From Kingdonia uniflora (taxonomy: Eukaryota > Streptophyta > Magnoliopsida > Ranunculales > Circaeasteraceae): 64,000 nucleotides of DNA. Positions 22,941-34,690 of the stretch are shown one piece after another. The stretch is taken from positions 3,658,001 to 3,722,000 of the forward strand of contig JACGCM010001272.1 in NCBI GenBank assembly GCA_014058105.1. Reading direction: 5' to 3'. The notes beneath the pieces are model-generated. The model worked only from the letters and a program-made list of their open reading frames with translations. It ran no database searches and had not been told where the DNA came from. The translations under genes and the position numbers were made by a program. Positions within the stretch are counted from its first letter, which is position 1. Each line of letters opens with the position of its first letter.

Positions 22941-23039
22941 CCAGTTATACTTGACGTAGTTTTTTATGTCATCAATACAAAATCCCGTTACCTGGGCATC
23001 CTGGGACGGCCATGGATCGATCCGGACGTGGCATGTCAC

Positions 23040-24395
23040 AAGCTCGAGTTAAAAGAGAAGGCAGAACCGGTTAAGCAGAAGAAACAGACTCTAGCTCCAA
23101 AGATACGAGATGAAGTAAACAAAGAGATCGACAAATTGATTGAGCTCAGTTTTATCCGTAAAGCTATTTACTCGGACTAGATCTCGAACATTGTCGTAGT
23201 TCCTAAGAAAAATGGCAAAATCAGAATCTGCGTCGACTTCACAGATCTCAATCGCCACACTCCAAAAGATAGCTTTCTACTACCAATCATCCACCATTTG
23301 CTCGATTCAACAGCCGAGCATGAACTTCTCTCTATGATGGATGCTGTATCAGGGTACAATCAGATACCACTTTTTCCTAAAGATCAAGACAAGACTGCAT
23401 TCATCACTGAACAAGGCCTGTATTGCTATAAGGTCATGCCTTTCAGCCTAAAAAATACCGGCGCTACCTAACAGAGATTGATGACGTAAATGTTCAAAGA
23501 TCAGTTTGGTAAAATAATGGAGGTTTACATCGACGACATGCTTTGCAAGAGTCTAAAAAAAGAAGACCACCTGACGGATCTACGAACAACTTTTGCCACC
23601 CTGTGGGCTTACAAAATGCGGTTAAATCCTGACAAATGTCAGTTCGGAGTACGATCCGAGAAATTCTTAGGCCACCTCATAAACAAACGAGGAATTGAAG
23701 CTGATCCGTCACGTATATGAGCTCTCTTGGCTATGCCTTCTCCTAAGACAAAAAAGGATATTCAAAAACTAGTCGGGAAGATCACAGCACTTAACCGTTT
23801 TGTGTCCAAATCATCAGACAAATGCCGGCCTCTATTCGACCTGCTTAAACAAGGTACATCGCGGGGAAAGTCAAAGAAGGATCCCGAGATCGAATGGACA
23901 GATAAATGTGAAGCCGCTTTCCTCGGACTCAAACAACATTTGGGTAAACCACCAGTTATGAGCACACCAACAGATGGAGAAGAGCTCACAGTATACTTAG
24001 CCATCACAGATACTTATCTCATCTCCGTCCTTCTCCGCCTCGATGATAAGATCGAGAAACCAGTCTATTTTATAAGCAAGACTCTGACCCCTGCGAAAAC
24101 AAGATACACCAAGATCGAGAAGCTTCTTTTAGCCCTCGTTTATACATCGCAGAAATTGAAACAATATTTCCAATCCCACTCTGTTCAGGTATTAACAAAC
24201 TATCCACTCCGGGAAATTCTATCCAAACGTGAAAAATCTCGACGTATTCAGCAATGGTCAGTAGTACTCGTAGAATACGACATACACTTTGGGTCACGCC
24301 ACTCTGAGAAAGGGCAGGCTATAGCTGATTTTCCAGTAGATGATCCTGATTGGGAAGAAGATCTTGATGAAAACAAAGATAAACCACTCACCGAA
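23040..24395 (+). pseudogene. Reverse transcriptase and RNase H, element B
   Basis: RT blocks in order: IRKAIYSD, stop, ISNIVVVPKKNGKIRICVDF (near 23,200), LLSMMDAVSGYNQIPL, GLYCYKVMPFSLKN, a stop after NTGAT, then the catalytic YIDDM (23,527-23,541), FLGHLINKRGIEADPSRI and a stop. RNase H follows from about 23,900 (SVLLRLDD..., then YTKIEKLLLALVYTSQKL and LTNYPLREILSKREKS). Together these copy the element's RNA into DNA. All lie in one frame with at least four stops. Confidence 0.9.
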
Positions 24396-24929
24396 TAGCC
24401 TGAAGAAAAATTCGATTGGGTAACAAAGAAGGGTTGGCAACTTTTGAGGGACAACTCCGTCGGGCCAGCAGGATTAAGGGTGGGAATTGTTCTTATAACT
24501 CCTTCCAATGATCGGCTCGAAAAATCTATTCACCTCAATTTTGAAGTGACTAACAATGTAGCTGAATATGAGGTTATAATTCATGGCTTGGACATGGCAC
24601 TCACACTGGGCGTAGCAGAACTCTCTGTTTACACCGATTCATTACTGATCGTCAATCACCACGCAGGTATCTATCAAGCCAATGGGAAAATGATTGACTA
24701 TGCTGCAACAGTGGTCGAACGAATGAATAAATTTTAAAAAATTTATATGGAACATTTACCAAGGGGAGAAAATCGACATTCAGATGCACTCGCTTACCTC
24801 GCCGGGGTCCTTGGATCAGAAGCTCTCTATTTAAAAATCGACGTTATTTCTAACCCCAGTATTAATGCCACCGTAGCCAATGCCATCAATACTGGGGGCA
24901 ACGAGGAGATCGGAAGTGATTGGAGATAG
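24396..24929 (+). pseudogene. Archaeal-type RNase H (aRH), element B
   Basis: After the RNase H and an acidic linker (DDPDWEEDLDENKD) come GLRVGIVLITPS (near 24,475), EYEVIIHGLDMALTLGV (near 24,565), VYTDSLLIVNHHAGIY and ENRHSDALAYLAGVL. A second RNase H of archaeal type between RNase H and integrase is diagnostic of the Tat lineage. The first catalytic Asp region reads RDNSVGPAG, where element C has TDGLAGPPG. Stops at about 24,396, 24,735 and 24,927. Confidence 0.85.
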
Positions 24930-26152
24930 CCCTTCATCAGATATATTGGAATTTGCAACAAATTCGATGTCCCACTCCCAGAAGGTCCTACAGAACGGCG
25001 GAGATTAATCGACAATGCAAGAAGATATATTGTCCAAGACAACTTCCTCTACAAAATATCCGTCACTGGTCTATACCTCATCTGCCTATCTGAAAAGGAA
25101 GCACAACAATTCTTGTACGATCTACACGAAGGCACATGCGGGTCCCATGCCGCAGGTCGATTTCTTGCTAACAGAGCATTTAACGCAAGGAATGTTTTGG
25201 CCTAAGATGAAAGCCCAAGCGTTCGAGTACGCACGCAAGTACGGTATGAAGATACGATCCCCAGCGCTCGAACTACACTCAAGCCAAGTCACCTGGCCAT
25301 TCCGACGACGGGCTCTCGACCTCGTAGGAGAATTTCCTACAGCACCAGGAAAACAAAAGCATTTATTGGTCGCTACGGACTACTTCACTAAATGGGTAGA
25401 GGCAATCCCTTTGTGCCAGACACGAGAAGAAGAAGTCATCAGATTTATTTGGGAGCACATTATTATTTGCTTTGGCAGACTGAATCTTATCAGAATTGAT
25501 AATGGACCACAGTTTGTTGGCGCCAAAATCGTCGCGTTCCTCAATCAATACAATATCATTCATTCCCCATCAAACCCTTACTATCCTCAAGGAAACGGAC
25601 AAACTAAAATTACTAATCGAACGATTGTGGACGGACTCAAGAAACGTTTAGATGGCAAAAAAGGGAATTGGGTGAACGAGTTACCACACGTACTTTGGAC
25701 ATATCGAACAACTCCAAGAACATCAACAGGTTGTACTCCATTCTTACTGGCCTACGGAACGGAAGCCATAATACCCACTTAGTACCATCACCCAATACAC
25801 GATTACGAGATGACGGATGAAGAAAACGAATTTCAGATCGCATGCAACCTGAACATGATCGAAGAAACACGCGAAAGAGCCATTGTAAATCTGGGAAGAT
25901 ATCAGCTTGTTTTATCACGGTCTTATAACAAGCGCGTTCGACATCGAGAATTCAAAATCAAGGACCTTGTTCTCAGGGAAATCCCCCAACATCGTAAAAT
26001 GCCTAATGCGGGGAAGTTAGCAGATAATTGAGAAGGTCCTTTCATCGTAACTGGCGTAAGCGGTTTAGGATCTTACGACTTTAGGTCACGTGATGGAGTG
26101 CCCATACCTAATCCCTGGAATACCCGCCGACTGAAGTTGTATCGAAATTAAA
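24930..26152 (+). pseudogene. Integrase, element B, catalytic Glu lost
   Basis: The zinc-binding start DLHEGTCGSH (near 25,115) is in the gag-pol frame. A one-base deletion near 25,180 shifts the rest. The core reads ATDYFTKWVEA (first Asp), RIDNGPQF (second Asp) and YYPQGNGQTKITNR, in which Lys (25,606-25,608) replaces the catalytic Glu seen in elements A and C. The C-terminal part (CNLNMIEETRERAIVNLGRY, near 25,845) ends near 26,150 with NTRRLKLYRN. Integrase inserts the cDNA; this copy cannot. Confidence 0.9.
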
Positions 26153-26242
26153 CAGGCTGTAACTTTAGATTTTGATTAATAAAGCAAACTTTCATCATCA
26201 TGCTACAAATCTATCGTTTAAAATGACCTACTACTACAATAT

Positions 26243-26560
26243 CTGCCTCATAGCTCTCCCAATATATTCACGCTCTCCGAGGATTGCTTATTCGATCTGG
26301 CCGAGACGTCACATTTAGCTATGCAATATTCAATACAGGTCCCATCACAGTCGCTACGCTCGACCTATAACTGGGACCTGCCTCATAGCTCTCCAAATAT
26401 ATTCACGCTCTCCGAGGATCGCTTATTCGATCTGGCTGAGACGTTACATTTAGTTATGCAATATTCAATACAGGTCCCATCACGGTCGCTACGCTCGACC
26501 TATATCTGGGACCTGCTTCATAGCTCTCGAAGGATCACTTATTAAGTCATTCAATTCGAT
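26243..26560 (+). repeat. Tandem repeat, 135-bp unit, element B
   Basis: Units start with 'ctgcctcatagctctcc' at 26,243 and 26,378, and a partial third at 26,513. They are near-identical and contain 'cacgctctccgagga', 'gcaatattcaatacaggtccc' and 'tcgctacgctcgacct'. The array sits directly downstream of pol. Tandem repeats in this 3' untranslated zone are known in Tat elements and can seed satellites. Confidence 0.85.
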
Positions 26561-26919
26561 CTGGCAAAGATGTCACTCAGCTATGCAATATTTAATGTCC
26601 CAACACGATCATTCAGATCGACCAATAATGGGGACATACATACACACTACCCAAAGGGTCGCTTATTGAGACAATTAATTCGACTCGAAAATAATGCGAC
26701 CTTCAAATATCTCATAACAGTCTTTATTGATTTGTTCAAAGTAACTTATACACGTTATACAGTTGCAACTGACTTACAATACAAAATCATTAAATCTCTA
26801 TATGATCGTTCGTTGGGTCACCAAATTCGATTATACATAGAGATAACAACAACATATGACATTTTTTTTTAGCCAAGACATACTTACGTTTCTTCTCACG
26901 AAACTACTACTCACACTTT

Positions 26920-29400
26920 GGGGATACAACATTCGAACTCTCCCCGGGCTCAGATGAAAGTAAAACAGGGGACAGGTTAGTCACCTCTACTACTGTCGAA
27001 GGTGCATTCAACAGTTTTGTAACCCTCGATATCAAATTATCTATATAGGACAATCGTGCTAGCTGCAAGTCATATTCCATGACATATTCAGTTGTGGCAG
27101 CCAAGATCGACCCACGCTCTATTTAAAATTTCTCTACATCAGCATGCAGCATAGCTATAGAAGGCAACGTAACATTTTCCAAAGTCAAAAATGTAGCTTC
27201 ATAAAATTCGGTTTTCACCTTGTTTAGTTCGTCGACAAGCTCTTTACAACGAACTTCTACAGATTTTTTCTCCGCAACAACGAGCCTCTATATTGCCTTG
27301 TTATTTGCACACTGCGCTCAATCTCCTTCTTCAGACGGTCTAGTTTTTGATCTACCTTCCTTGAATAATTGATCTCATTTTCAATGGCGTCCATCATCCT
27401 CTGCGACTCTTTATACTTCACATGAAGTTCCTCAAAAACTTTATTACCTTGAATGCACTCCTGTACCTGAGATTGCTTGTCCCGATCAAGAGCAGCGATC
27501 CGCGAATTACACTTATCAATGACCTCACGAAGCTCTCGATCTCTCTTGGACCATTCCTCCTCGTGCTTTTTGGCACGGTCATTTTTTCTCTGGCATGAAT
27601 CTCGAGCCTCACGCAAATCATTGTTCAGCCTTTTTAAGTGCTCACGCATATAAAGAATTTCATAATCTTGCTTCTTTAAGAGATCCGTATTAGTCGCTAT
27701 CACCGACTGATGATACAGCAGATCATTCTTCTATTTTTCAACCGTACTTAACAGATCTAGCACTTGTTGATTCGCAGCCATGGTCTCCGATTTTTTCTTC
27801 TTCAGAGATTCTTTCCACTGTTCGGATTCATTGTTAGCAGTCAATATCTCGGTATCCTTACATGACAACTCTGCAGTCATAATATTTAGCCGACTCTGTA
27901 GCTCCAGCATCTCCGATTCCAGCTTTGAATTCAACAAAGTCTTTCTTTCAACCAACAGCAAACATTGCTGCAACTTGGTAGACAATTTTTTATTAGACGC
28001 AAATATGACAGCCACGTTGTCATTCCCTTTGTCCTCAACCTAGAAGAGCAGATCACAAGAGACAATATATGTATCAACAAATATTTATTCCTACAAGACA
28101 TATCATTATACAACATGTGTTACAAAATCAAGATATAATACACGAAGGAAATTTACAACCAAATGTCACAGTCTAGTGGGTCTGTGACCACACCTTACTA
28201 CTACCAACGTCAACTTGCAAAGGTTCATCAAAGATTATGACCCCTTGGGGATGGGTCTTATGCCGTGTGTGAGGTAGCAGCTCTTCGACCTCCTCCTCCT
28301 CAACATCTTCAACTCGTGATTTTTTGCCTGAAGCTCTCCCACCCTCATCCCTTTTTGCAAACCACATATTTTCAGCCTTATCATTCTCTACTTCCACATC
28401 TTTACCGCAGCTCGATATATAACGCCTAAATTCATTTTCTACTCTCTCGAGCTCCGACCCGTAAAATGCGATCACGTCGGCCATTTGGCGTTCGAGGTTC
28501 GTATCGGCAGCGCATTTCCCCCACTTTGGCGTAATTATCTTCTTCAAACGTGATTGGGATACTTGCAGACGTTTCTGCGTATCTAGTAAACGCGTTTCTA
28601 ACAAGGTAACTCTCCTCTCAGAGTTCTGCAATAGCCTGGCACACTCCACCTTTTCCACCTCCAGACAGCTATTATAACCCTTGCATCTTTCCAGTTTATC
28701 ACAAGCATGCCTCAAGTCATTTTCTAATTGCGTGTGGATCTTTCTATCCTCCTTTTTTATATTGAAAAAAAGAATCCTCATTGCCCTCTGCCCCTATAAA
28801 AGTCAAGCTCATCAGGCAATGAATCTATACTGCCCCATATGATGGATACTCCAACCCGAGCTGAGCATCTTTGCGCCTTTCAACTATAGCGATTGCGCGC
28901 TTCTTGCGCTAAAAATTTCACCCGAGCTGGGTCGGGCACTATGTCTCTCTCAGTCAACAGTTCTAAGTAGGCCTCCTTCAAACCCCGCTCCCTATCAACT
29001 TCGGCCTCAAAGAACAGCGTCAAAGACAATAATGACCTTTGACACTCTAACTTATCACTCTTATTTACAAATCGCTTATCCTTAAGGGATTTTTAGAGTA
29101 AAATGAACCTGTCGCTCTCTTTTCACAAAATCTCATCCCTCTCCATTTTTATCTTCCCATATCTACATTGAAGTTTGAATAACTCCTTAAAGGTTTTATT
29201 AAAATTTAACTTATGAAGGCGTCTCTCATATTCAAGTTTATTATGTACCTGTTGAGTACGATTGATGGAATCCCTTGCTCGACTCAAGGCCTTCTCCATC
29301 TTGATCACTTTCCCCCTCAAATGAACTACCTCCTACACACAAATCATACATTCACATCAAAACAACAATATATGAACAACAAACACAATAATTTCAAAAC
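26920..29400 (-). pseudogene. Second antisense coiled-coil region (asORF3), element B
   Basis: Long charged heptad-like sequence on the minus strand, beginning near 29,320 (RGKVIKMEKALSRARDSINR) and continuing with HTQLENDLRHACDKLERC (near 28,720), then, after an intron, KKLSTKLQQCLLLVERK and REHLKRLNNDLREARD, ending near 26,920. A GT-AG intron at about 28,044-28,191 (GTAAG|GTGTGG ... TTCTAG|GTTGAGG) keeps the frame and removes the stop at 28,173. A stop at about 27,731 and frame changes near 28,800-29,120 suggest decay. I do not recognise it; it could be a separate gene or further exons of asORF2. Confidence 0.5.
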
Positions 29401-29478
29401 CTCATACTAAACAGTTCTACCACCAATACAAAGGACAAAGTTTGATTAAGTCTCCAGATCTATACTACAACTACATAA

Positions 29479-31827
29479 TCAAGATTTAGATCCTGCTACC
29501 TCCTTGATCGGATCATCATCCACGGGAGGCGCCAAGGTCTGCTCAGCTACTGGAGAAGCATCCTTCACTGGGAAGACAATCTCACCATGTTTTCCCGCTA
29601 GAGCAAGCTCGACATCCGCTCTGCTCAAGCCCCAGGTATAGAAGGCTTAAATTATCTTATTGCGGGTAGCCACCGCAATATCAACAGCTTTCTTCGCCTC
29701 ACTTTCAATCTCTTGCTTGGTAGCAGCAGCTTCCCTCTCGAACTGCTCCCTCTGCAACACCTTTTCTTTCTCGAACTGCTCCCTCTGCAGCATTTTTTCC
29801 TGCTCGAACTGCTCTTGCAAAGCGGCTTTATATGTATCATGTTGCCGAACAAGATCAGCACGATTCGCAGCAGTTGACTTCAACACCTCCGCGCCCGATT
29901 TCCAAGCAACAGAAAGCTGCACATCACATACAATCAAAAAGTATTACAAGGTCGGATCATTATCTGACAAAGATTTTATCAAAAAACACATTGCATACCT
30001 GAGCGATGCTGGATCGGATTTGAGTATCAAGGCGGGTGGGATCACGCGTAGCCAAGTCCAATGCCTCTTATTCCACGGCTTCAAGGTTGACACCCTTCGA
30101 AGAAGCTCGGATATCTTTCCCAGATTCTTTTTTCTGCTTCTTCAGAGGAAGAGCTATATTCACATCAGCAGCCACCCCCTCAGTTTCCATCGGCAATGGC
30201 TGCACAGGCACTGTTTGCTCAGAAGGCGGCACTAATTTTTTCATTTTTGGTCGCCGAACTAAAGAGTTCGAAGAACCCACATCACAGGCAGGAATCTCCA
30301 TAACATCGGCGTAAGTAGAGCTAGATGCAGCCATAACTCGTTTTTGCTGAGCTCGTTGAACTTTTTCCACTACATAGTTAAGCCTATTCTCTCTGCGAAT
30401 TCCTTGCTCTCCAAGAACTTTGTTCAGTTCGCTCCCTTCTCGACTAACGATGTCGAACAAACTTGATGTATCAGCAACAACTTTTGGTTTAGGCTCTGCC
30501 AAACAGCAATTAAACTATGTTAGCAGCTCGCAGTAAGTTAAGAGACAAACTACAGACAAAATGAAGACACTTACTCTCGTTAAAACTTTTATATATCAGC
30601 TCGAGCACGGGTTCCCCAGGCACTTGCATACAATTCCCCAGGGCCTCCCAGACGACTCAAAATAAAAAAAAATTGGCTTCACCGAGTCACTAAACAAATA
30701 TCCGCTCTTCTGATCTTTTATAAACTTAAACTTATAGTATTTCAAGACATCGTCCGCAACGAACTGTCTCGCAATACCACTATCTCTCCACTTCTGATTA
30801 AGAACTTCACAGACCCTCATCATCTCAAAAATGTTACCATTCGATTGGCCAAGGCAACTCATTAGTGCATTCATTACCCCTTTCTGGAAAAAAGGTTAGG
30901 GGAATTCTTAACCCATATGCGACCTGATTCAAATAATAGATAAATCCTTCCTCTACGACCTCTGATCCAGTCCCATTATAATAAGCGATATCTATATCAT
31001 CTCCTATATCCATACTTCTCTTCCAACGATCCAGAGAAGGTACCTGATAATGCTCTACATTACCACTCGGTCTCACCAGAGTTCTAAACCACAACCCTGC
31101 ATTCATTACATAATCCCTCCATTCTCCGTTTAAACTCTTTTTAAACTGCAAAAATTTCTTCGCTGCGTCTACATTCTCGGGATATTTAAAAAATTGCCCA
31201 GTTTCACCTCCAGCATGCAACCCCACCCCCTCCCAGAAGACACAGACAGATTGTCAGCAGTCACCATACCAATTACCACAGAATCATCCATAGTTCTATC
31301 AGACGATGATGATTCCTCACTACTGGCAGAGACAAGAAATTTACTATTGGGTTTTGGGTTTTTTGAGCGCATCTACCACACATAAAGGAAAATCTATTCA
31401 GAGATTTTTATTAACAAAACAGACCTCCTCCCTCAGCCATACCCAACACATTGTTAATCTACCCAAACAATTCACAAACGTAACCTACCCGTTTTTCAGG
31501 AACCTAACACAGCAACAAAAGAAAAGAAAAGAAAAGAAAATGAAAACAGAGTCACTAACCTGTACTAGAAGAGCAGCAGTCGTCCACTCCGTTTACCGCT
31601 CGCACCTCAGGCGACAAAACTTTGTCTTTCTTAGTAGGATGATCACACAACGCTGGAGGATTGCATTCAAAATTTGAAAATTTTCTCTCTCTAGAAATGC
31701 TTCTGCCTCTGTCTGCAACTGATTGTGTTTTAAGAGAAGAAGGGAGAAAAGTTTTTATATTACCCCTCGGTTTCTGAAACGACGGCTCTTCGGAACACGT
31801 GTCCACATCATCTCTCCTAACAGACAC
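29479..31827 (-). pseudogene. Antisense transposon-like coiled-coil gene (asORF2), element B
   Basis: On the minus strand, ATG at 31,827 begins MSVRRDDVDTCSEEPSFQKP; the exon ends at ACAG|GTTAGTGAC (near 31,555). The N-terminal domain follows: LQFKKSLNGEWRDYVM, YGLRIPLTFF, MMRVCEVLNQKWRDSG and VADDVLKYYKFKF (31,200-30,700). Homologous blocks occur in element C. After an intron (about 30,498-30,575) come EPKPKVVADTSS, then a coiled coil with two REQFE(K/R)E repeats (near 29,760) and a C-terminal WGLSRADVELALAGKHGEIV, with a stop at 29,479. Three or more frame breaks are visible, one at the A-run near 30,660. Family assignment (Transposase_28-like) is from memory. Confidence 0.6.
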
Positions 31828-31994
31828 GTCTTTTCGTTTGCCCTCATAATGATTTTTGGGGTAACATGTTCTATTCTCACGTCTCTCTCTCCTCCGCCAT
31901 TATTACAGACTTACTGCCCAAGAAGATTTACTTAGATCTTACAACACGATTATTTCCAGCAACAACTTTCTACGGCTGCACAATCCTGCTACAC

Positions 31995-32002
31995 TTTTTA
32001 TA
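31995..32002 (-). promoter_or_regulatory. Candidate TATA box of asORF2, element B
   Basis: TATAAAAA on the minus strand, about 170 bp upstream of the ATG at 31,827. A second candidate, TATATATA followed upstream by CCCC-rich sequence, lies at 32,422-32,429. I cannot tell which is used. Confidence 0.35.
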
Positions 32003-32849
32003 ACATGGTTCCAGATCAGAAAACTTAGTTACAGCTATTACAGCTGTCACTTACCACATTATAGGCTTGACAGATGCAAAAATATCAGCGACAAATCCTA
32101 CTTCAGTTCCTTTTTTCATTCAAGATACAAAAAACGATGGTGATCCGACCTCAACACAAGCACATCATTTTATTAAGATCAACCGTCCGACCTTACATAC
32201 AGAGACAGAATGAATAACACTCCTCACCACGCAGAATGGTTTCAATATAGATCTCACACGCTTATCCAGCGCGTACTCAAAGGCTCCGACCAAGTTCCAT
32301 TTACGATAACAAGTATTCAAGTTAATAACGGCATGGCTCTAAATAACTCATGACACGAAAGGGATCACAACCTTGTCTCACCCACAGACATAACAACACT
32401 GTGTCTCAATAAAGACACACATATATATAGGGGCGACTTGCACCAGTTTGGGGATATTAGCACAACGTCCTACATATTTTTGACATATGTCATCAGTGAC
32501 TAGTTCAATTTTTTTTTACAACAGTTCTAAAAATAGCTCCAAGCACTTACAAGACAAGATAATGAATTTCGAATTTCTTATTCGAGGAAAATAAGTTACA
32601 AGAACGAACACTTCAACCAGTTTGGAGATATAGATTACAAGCTCTACAGACATTTTTATCTTCTACAGAGAATAGCCTACGTTGCAGATGACAATGCAAT
32701 ACTTGAAAAAAAAACAAAAAAACAATGGAGGGCCAGCAGAAAAACTCAAAGCTCAAGGATGGAAATTGGAATGAGGCAGATGACAAAATTAATCCCACCA
32801 CTCCTCCATAACCCCCACCTCCGCTTCAAACGAAGGTCCTCCTCCACCG

Positions 32850-33164
32850 TTACAATGCCCAATCTTTCGCAGGGTATCGAGAGTACTTCTCAGACGATTT
32901 CTCCGCCAACACCGCATCTTCTGTAAGTATCCGCAGACAGGACCGACGATGAGCAACAAACAAAACCATATAATGAAATCGTCACAGTTGATGAAAATTA
33001 TCCTCTGCCTCCTCTATTTCTTCCCACCTCATCCCATGGAAAGTCGGTGGAACAAGGATTGGAGTTGGCAACGAGAGGCTTTGGGTGCCAAAATAATGAG
33101 TTTGCAGACTCGCCATTTTTGTCTGAACCCTAGCTTCATATGCTTGGCGTCGAGTTGTCACCAT
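32850..33164 (-). pseudogene. Small antisense ORF (asORF1), element B
   Basis: A 105-codon frame starting MVTTRRQAYEARVQTK at 33,164, with one in-frame TGA after EDNFHQL (near 32,980) and a terminal TAA at 32,850. Downstream of the stop the frame continues with FVAHRRSCLRILTEDAVLAE. From GM (in FHGMRW) to VAHRR is 26 residues, exactly as in element C (GMTD...VKDRK). The N-terminus MVxT is also shared. No membrane segment or known motif is seen. The family is not recognised; one nonsense mutation away from open. Confidence 0.6.
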
Positions 33165-33237
33165 CACTGCTACTCAACTAAGCATAAACAGCTGACAACG
33201 TTAACCAGGTTGAACAGTGTTAGGAACTGTTCACCAT

Positions 33238-33245
33238 ATTTTATA
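33238..33245 (-). promoter_or_regulatory. TATA box of antisense small ORF, element B
   Basis: TATAAAAT on the minus strand, 74 bp upstream of the ATG at 33,164 and about 215 bp from the 3' LTR. Equivalent TATA boxes occur in A (1,954) and C (53,848). Confidence 0.5.
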
Positions 33246-33459
33246 CCCGTAACATTTAATGCACTCCACAACTTCCAATAAGATATTCATCACAAGTACA
33301 GGTCTCAAGAGAAATTTCTGGGAGACCCAACAGTCGAAACTATTTCTTCCAAGATAAAATGGGGGCTATCAATACAACATTCAATTCAGACGACTAGACT
33401 TCTCAACCAACACCACTCGCAATGCACGTTTCTCCTGCTATTGGCTGAGAGGGGGCAGT

Positions 33460-34223
33460 TGTAAGGGATTATTTCTAATCCCCGTACTGAGTCTGATATT
33501 CGAACTCACATAGCTCAAGATAACACACTGATAACCAATTAGGGACTAAAGCAAGGAGATTGTAATACAGACTTCCCCATCTGCAGCTCGGAATGACAAA
33601 ACATCCAATAACATCGCACTGCACAAAATACTCAGATATCTAGCAACAGTTCGAATACACGCAAACACTATTAGAGATTGTATCTTCATCAACAGTTCAG
33701 AGATATCAAAGCATCATGTGACTTCGCGCTACAAAGGATACTCCTCCACTTGTCAACTTATCATGTGACTTCGAGCATCACAAGAAATCGTACCTTCCCA
33801 ACGATTTAAAGCTACAACTAAAGAATGTTAATAGATCCGTTACAGATCAACAAGTATCAGGACGTTACAAAGTCCATCATGAAGACTCATCAAAGCTTGA
33901 TATTGTAACGTTTCTCATCAATGTAACCAACGGTCATATTATAAGACCTATAAATAAGACTAGATAGCTACAGATTAGGGGAGACTGCTCTGAGAACCTC
34001 TAAAAGATTATTTCTACATCTCTCTCTCTCTCTCTCTTTGTAATAGCTAGCAAACATCTATAAACATCTCTCTTTTTAAAATCCTCAGGAGAGGTCATGG
34101 TTTTTTACCCATTCAAGGGTTTTTCACGCTAAAACTTTGTGTTTATAGCTATTTCATCTACAACATTCTCCATTTCAAGGTGTAAAGAACTATTTTCGGT
34201 CTCTACAAAAATAGGCTATTACA
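33460..34223 (+). repeat. 3' LTR of element B (764 bp)
   Basis: Begins TGTAAGGGATTA after the purine tract GAGAGGGGGCAGT and ends CTATTACA, followed by AGTAG. About 44 differences from the 5' LTR by eye, many of them C/T or G/A. Confidence 0.95.
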
Positions 34224-34228
34224 AGTAG

Positions 34229-34690
34229 CACACTAATCTTACTTAATCCAAAAGCCGCTACCAGTTGATCCGATGTGAGACAAATTTGAGAAGCACAGTG
34301 GATATGAAGCGCATGGTTTAAGTATCGGTCATATTAATGTATGAAATTGACAAACTATATTATTCTCTGTTATAATGTTTGATAGACATGGCATTCATTT
34401 CGAGTCAACAACTAAAAACCGAAACGGAAAGTCATTTTCACTCTCCAAGGCTGGTTTTAAACCGTGTCAAGTAGGATGAATACTTGGACAGCAGCCTCCA
34501 AGTAGAGGGTTATTTTTGGTAATTAAAGGCGAAACTAAACAATCTGAAATGAAGGACAAAATGGGTATTTTACAAGTTGAATTGCATGATGACAACGGCA
34601 ACGATGTTTTGTATACGTGGGAGTTGTTTGCCGTCACCTTCGCCAAATAATTATTCTCCAATCCAAACCGTTTAGACCATCCTAAAGATA
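34229..34690. other. Intergenic flank right of element B
   Basis: No gene seen. Joins to the left flank (about 19,960-20,161) once element B is removed. The right end (34,655-34,690: 'ccaaaccgtttagaccatcc') resembles common plant repeat termini and may belong to the insert that follows. Confidence 0.4.

Larger units (their letters stand above)
20162..34223 (+). mobile_element. Full-length Tat-lineage Ty3/gypsy element B (14.06 kb)
   Basis: Flanked by a perfect 5-bp duplication AGTAG (20,157-20,161 and 34,224-34,228), with LTRs of 763 and 764 bp. Order: LTR, primer site, gag, protease, RT, RNase H, aRH, integrase, tandem repeats, three antisense coding regions, purine tract (GAGAGGGGGCAGT), LTR. 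The primer site TGGCATCGTC is close to the tRNA-Asp complement TGGCGCCGT; two transitions fit methylation decay. By eye about 44 differences separate the LTRs (about 94% identity). Gag-pol stays in one frame apart from single stops and one frameshift, so B is young but inactive. Confidence 0.95.

Noticed and set aside
29660..30235. 191-codon plus-strand frame rich in Ser/Cys/Leu
   Set aside because: It is the complement of the coiled-coil repeats (REQFEKE) of asORF2 in element B; the Cys/Ser pattern is a mirror of Glu/Lys-rich codons. No independent evidence.
32613..32801. 62-codon minus-strand hydrophobic frame in element B
   Set aside because: Lies between asORF1 and the asORF2 promoter candidates, Phe/Leu-rich from a T-rich strand; no counterpart in A or C.
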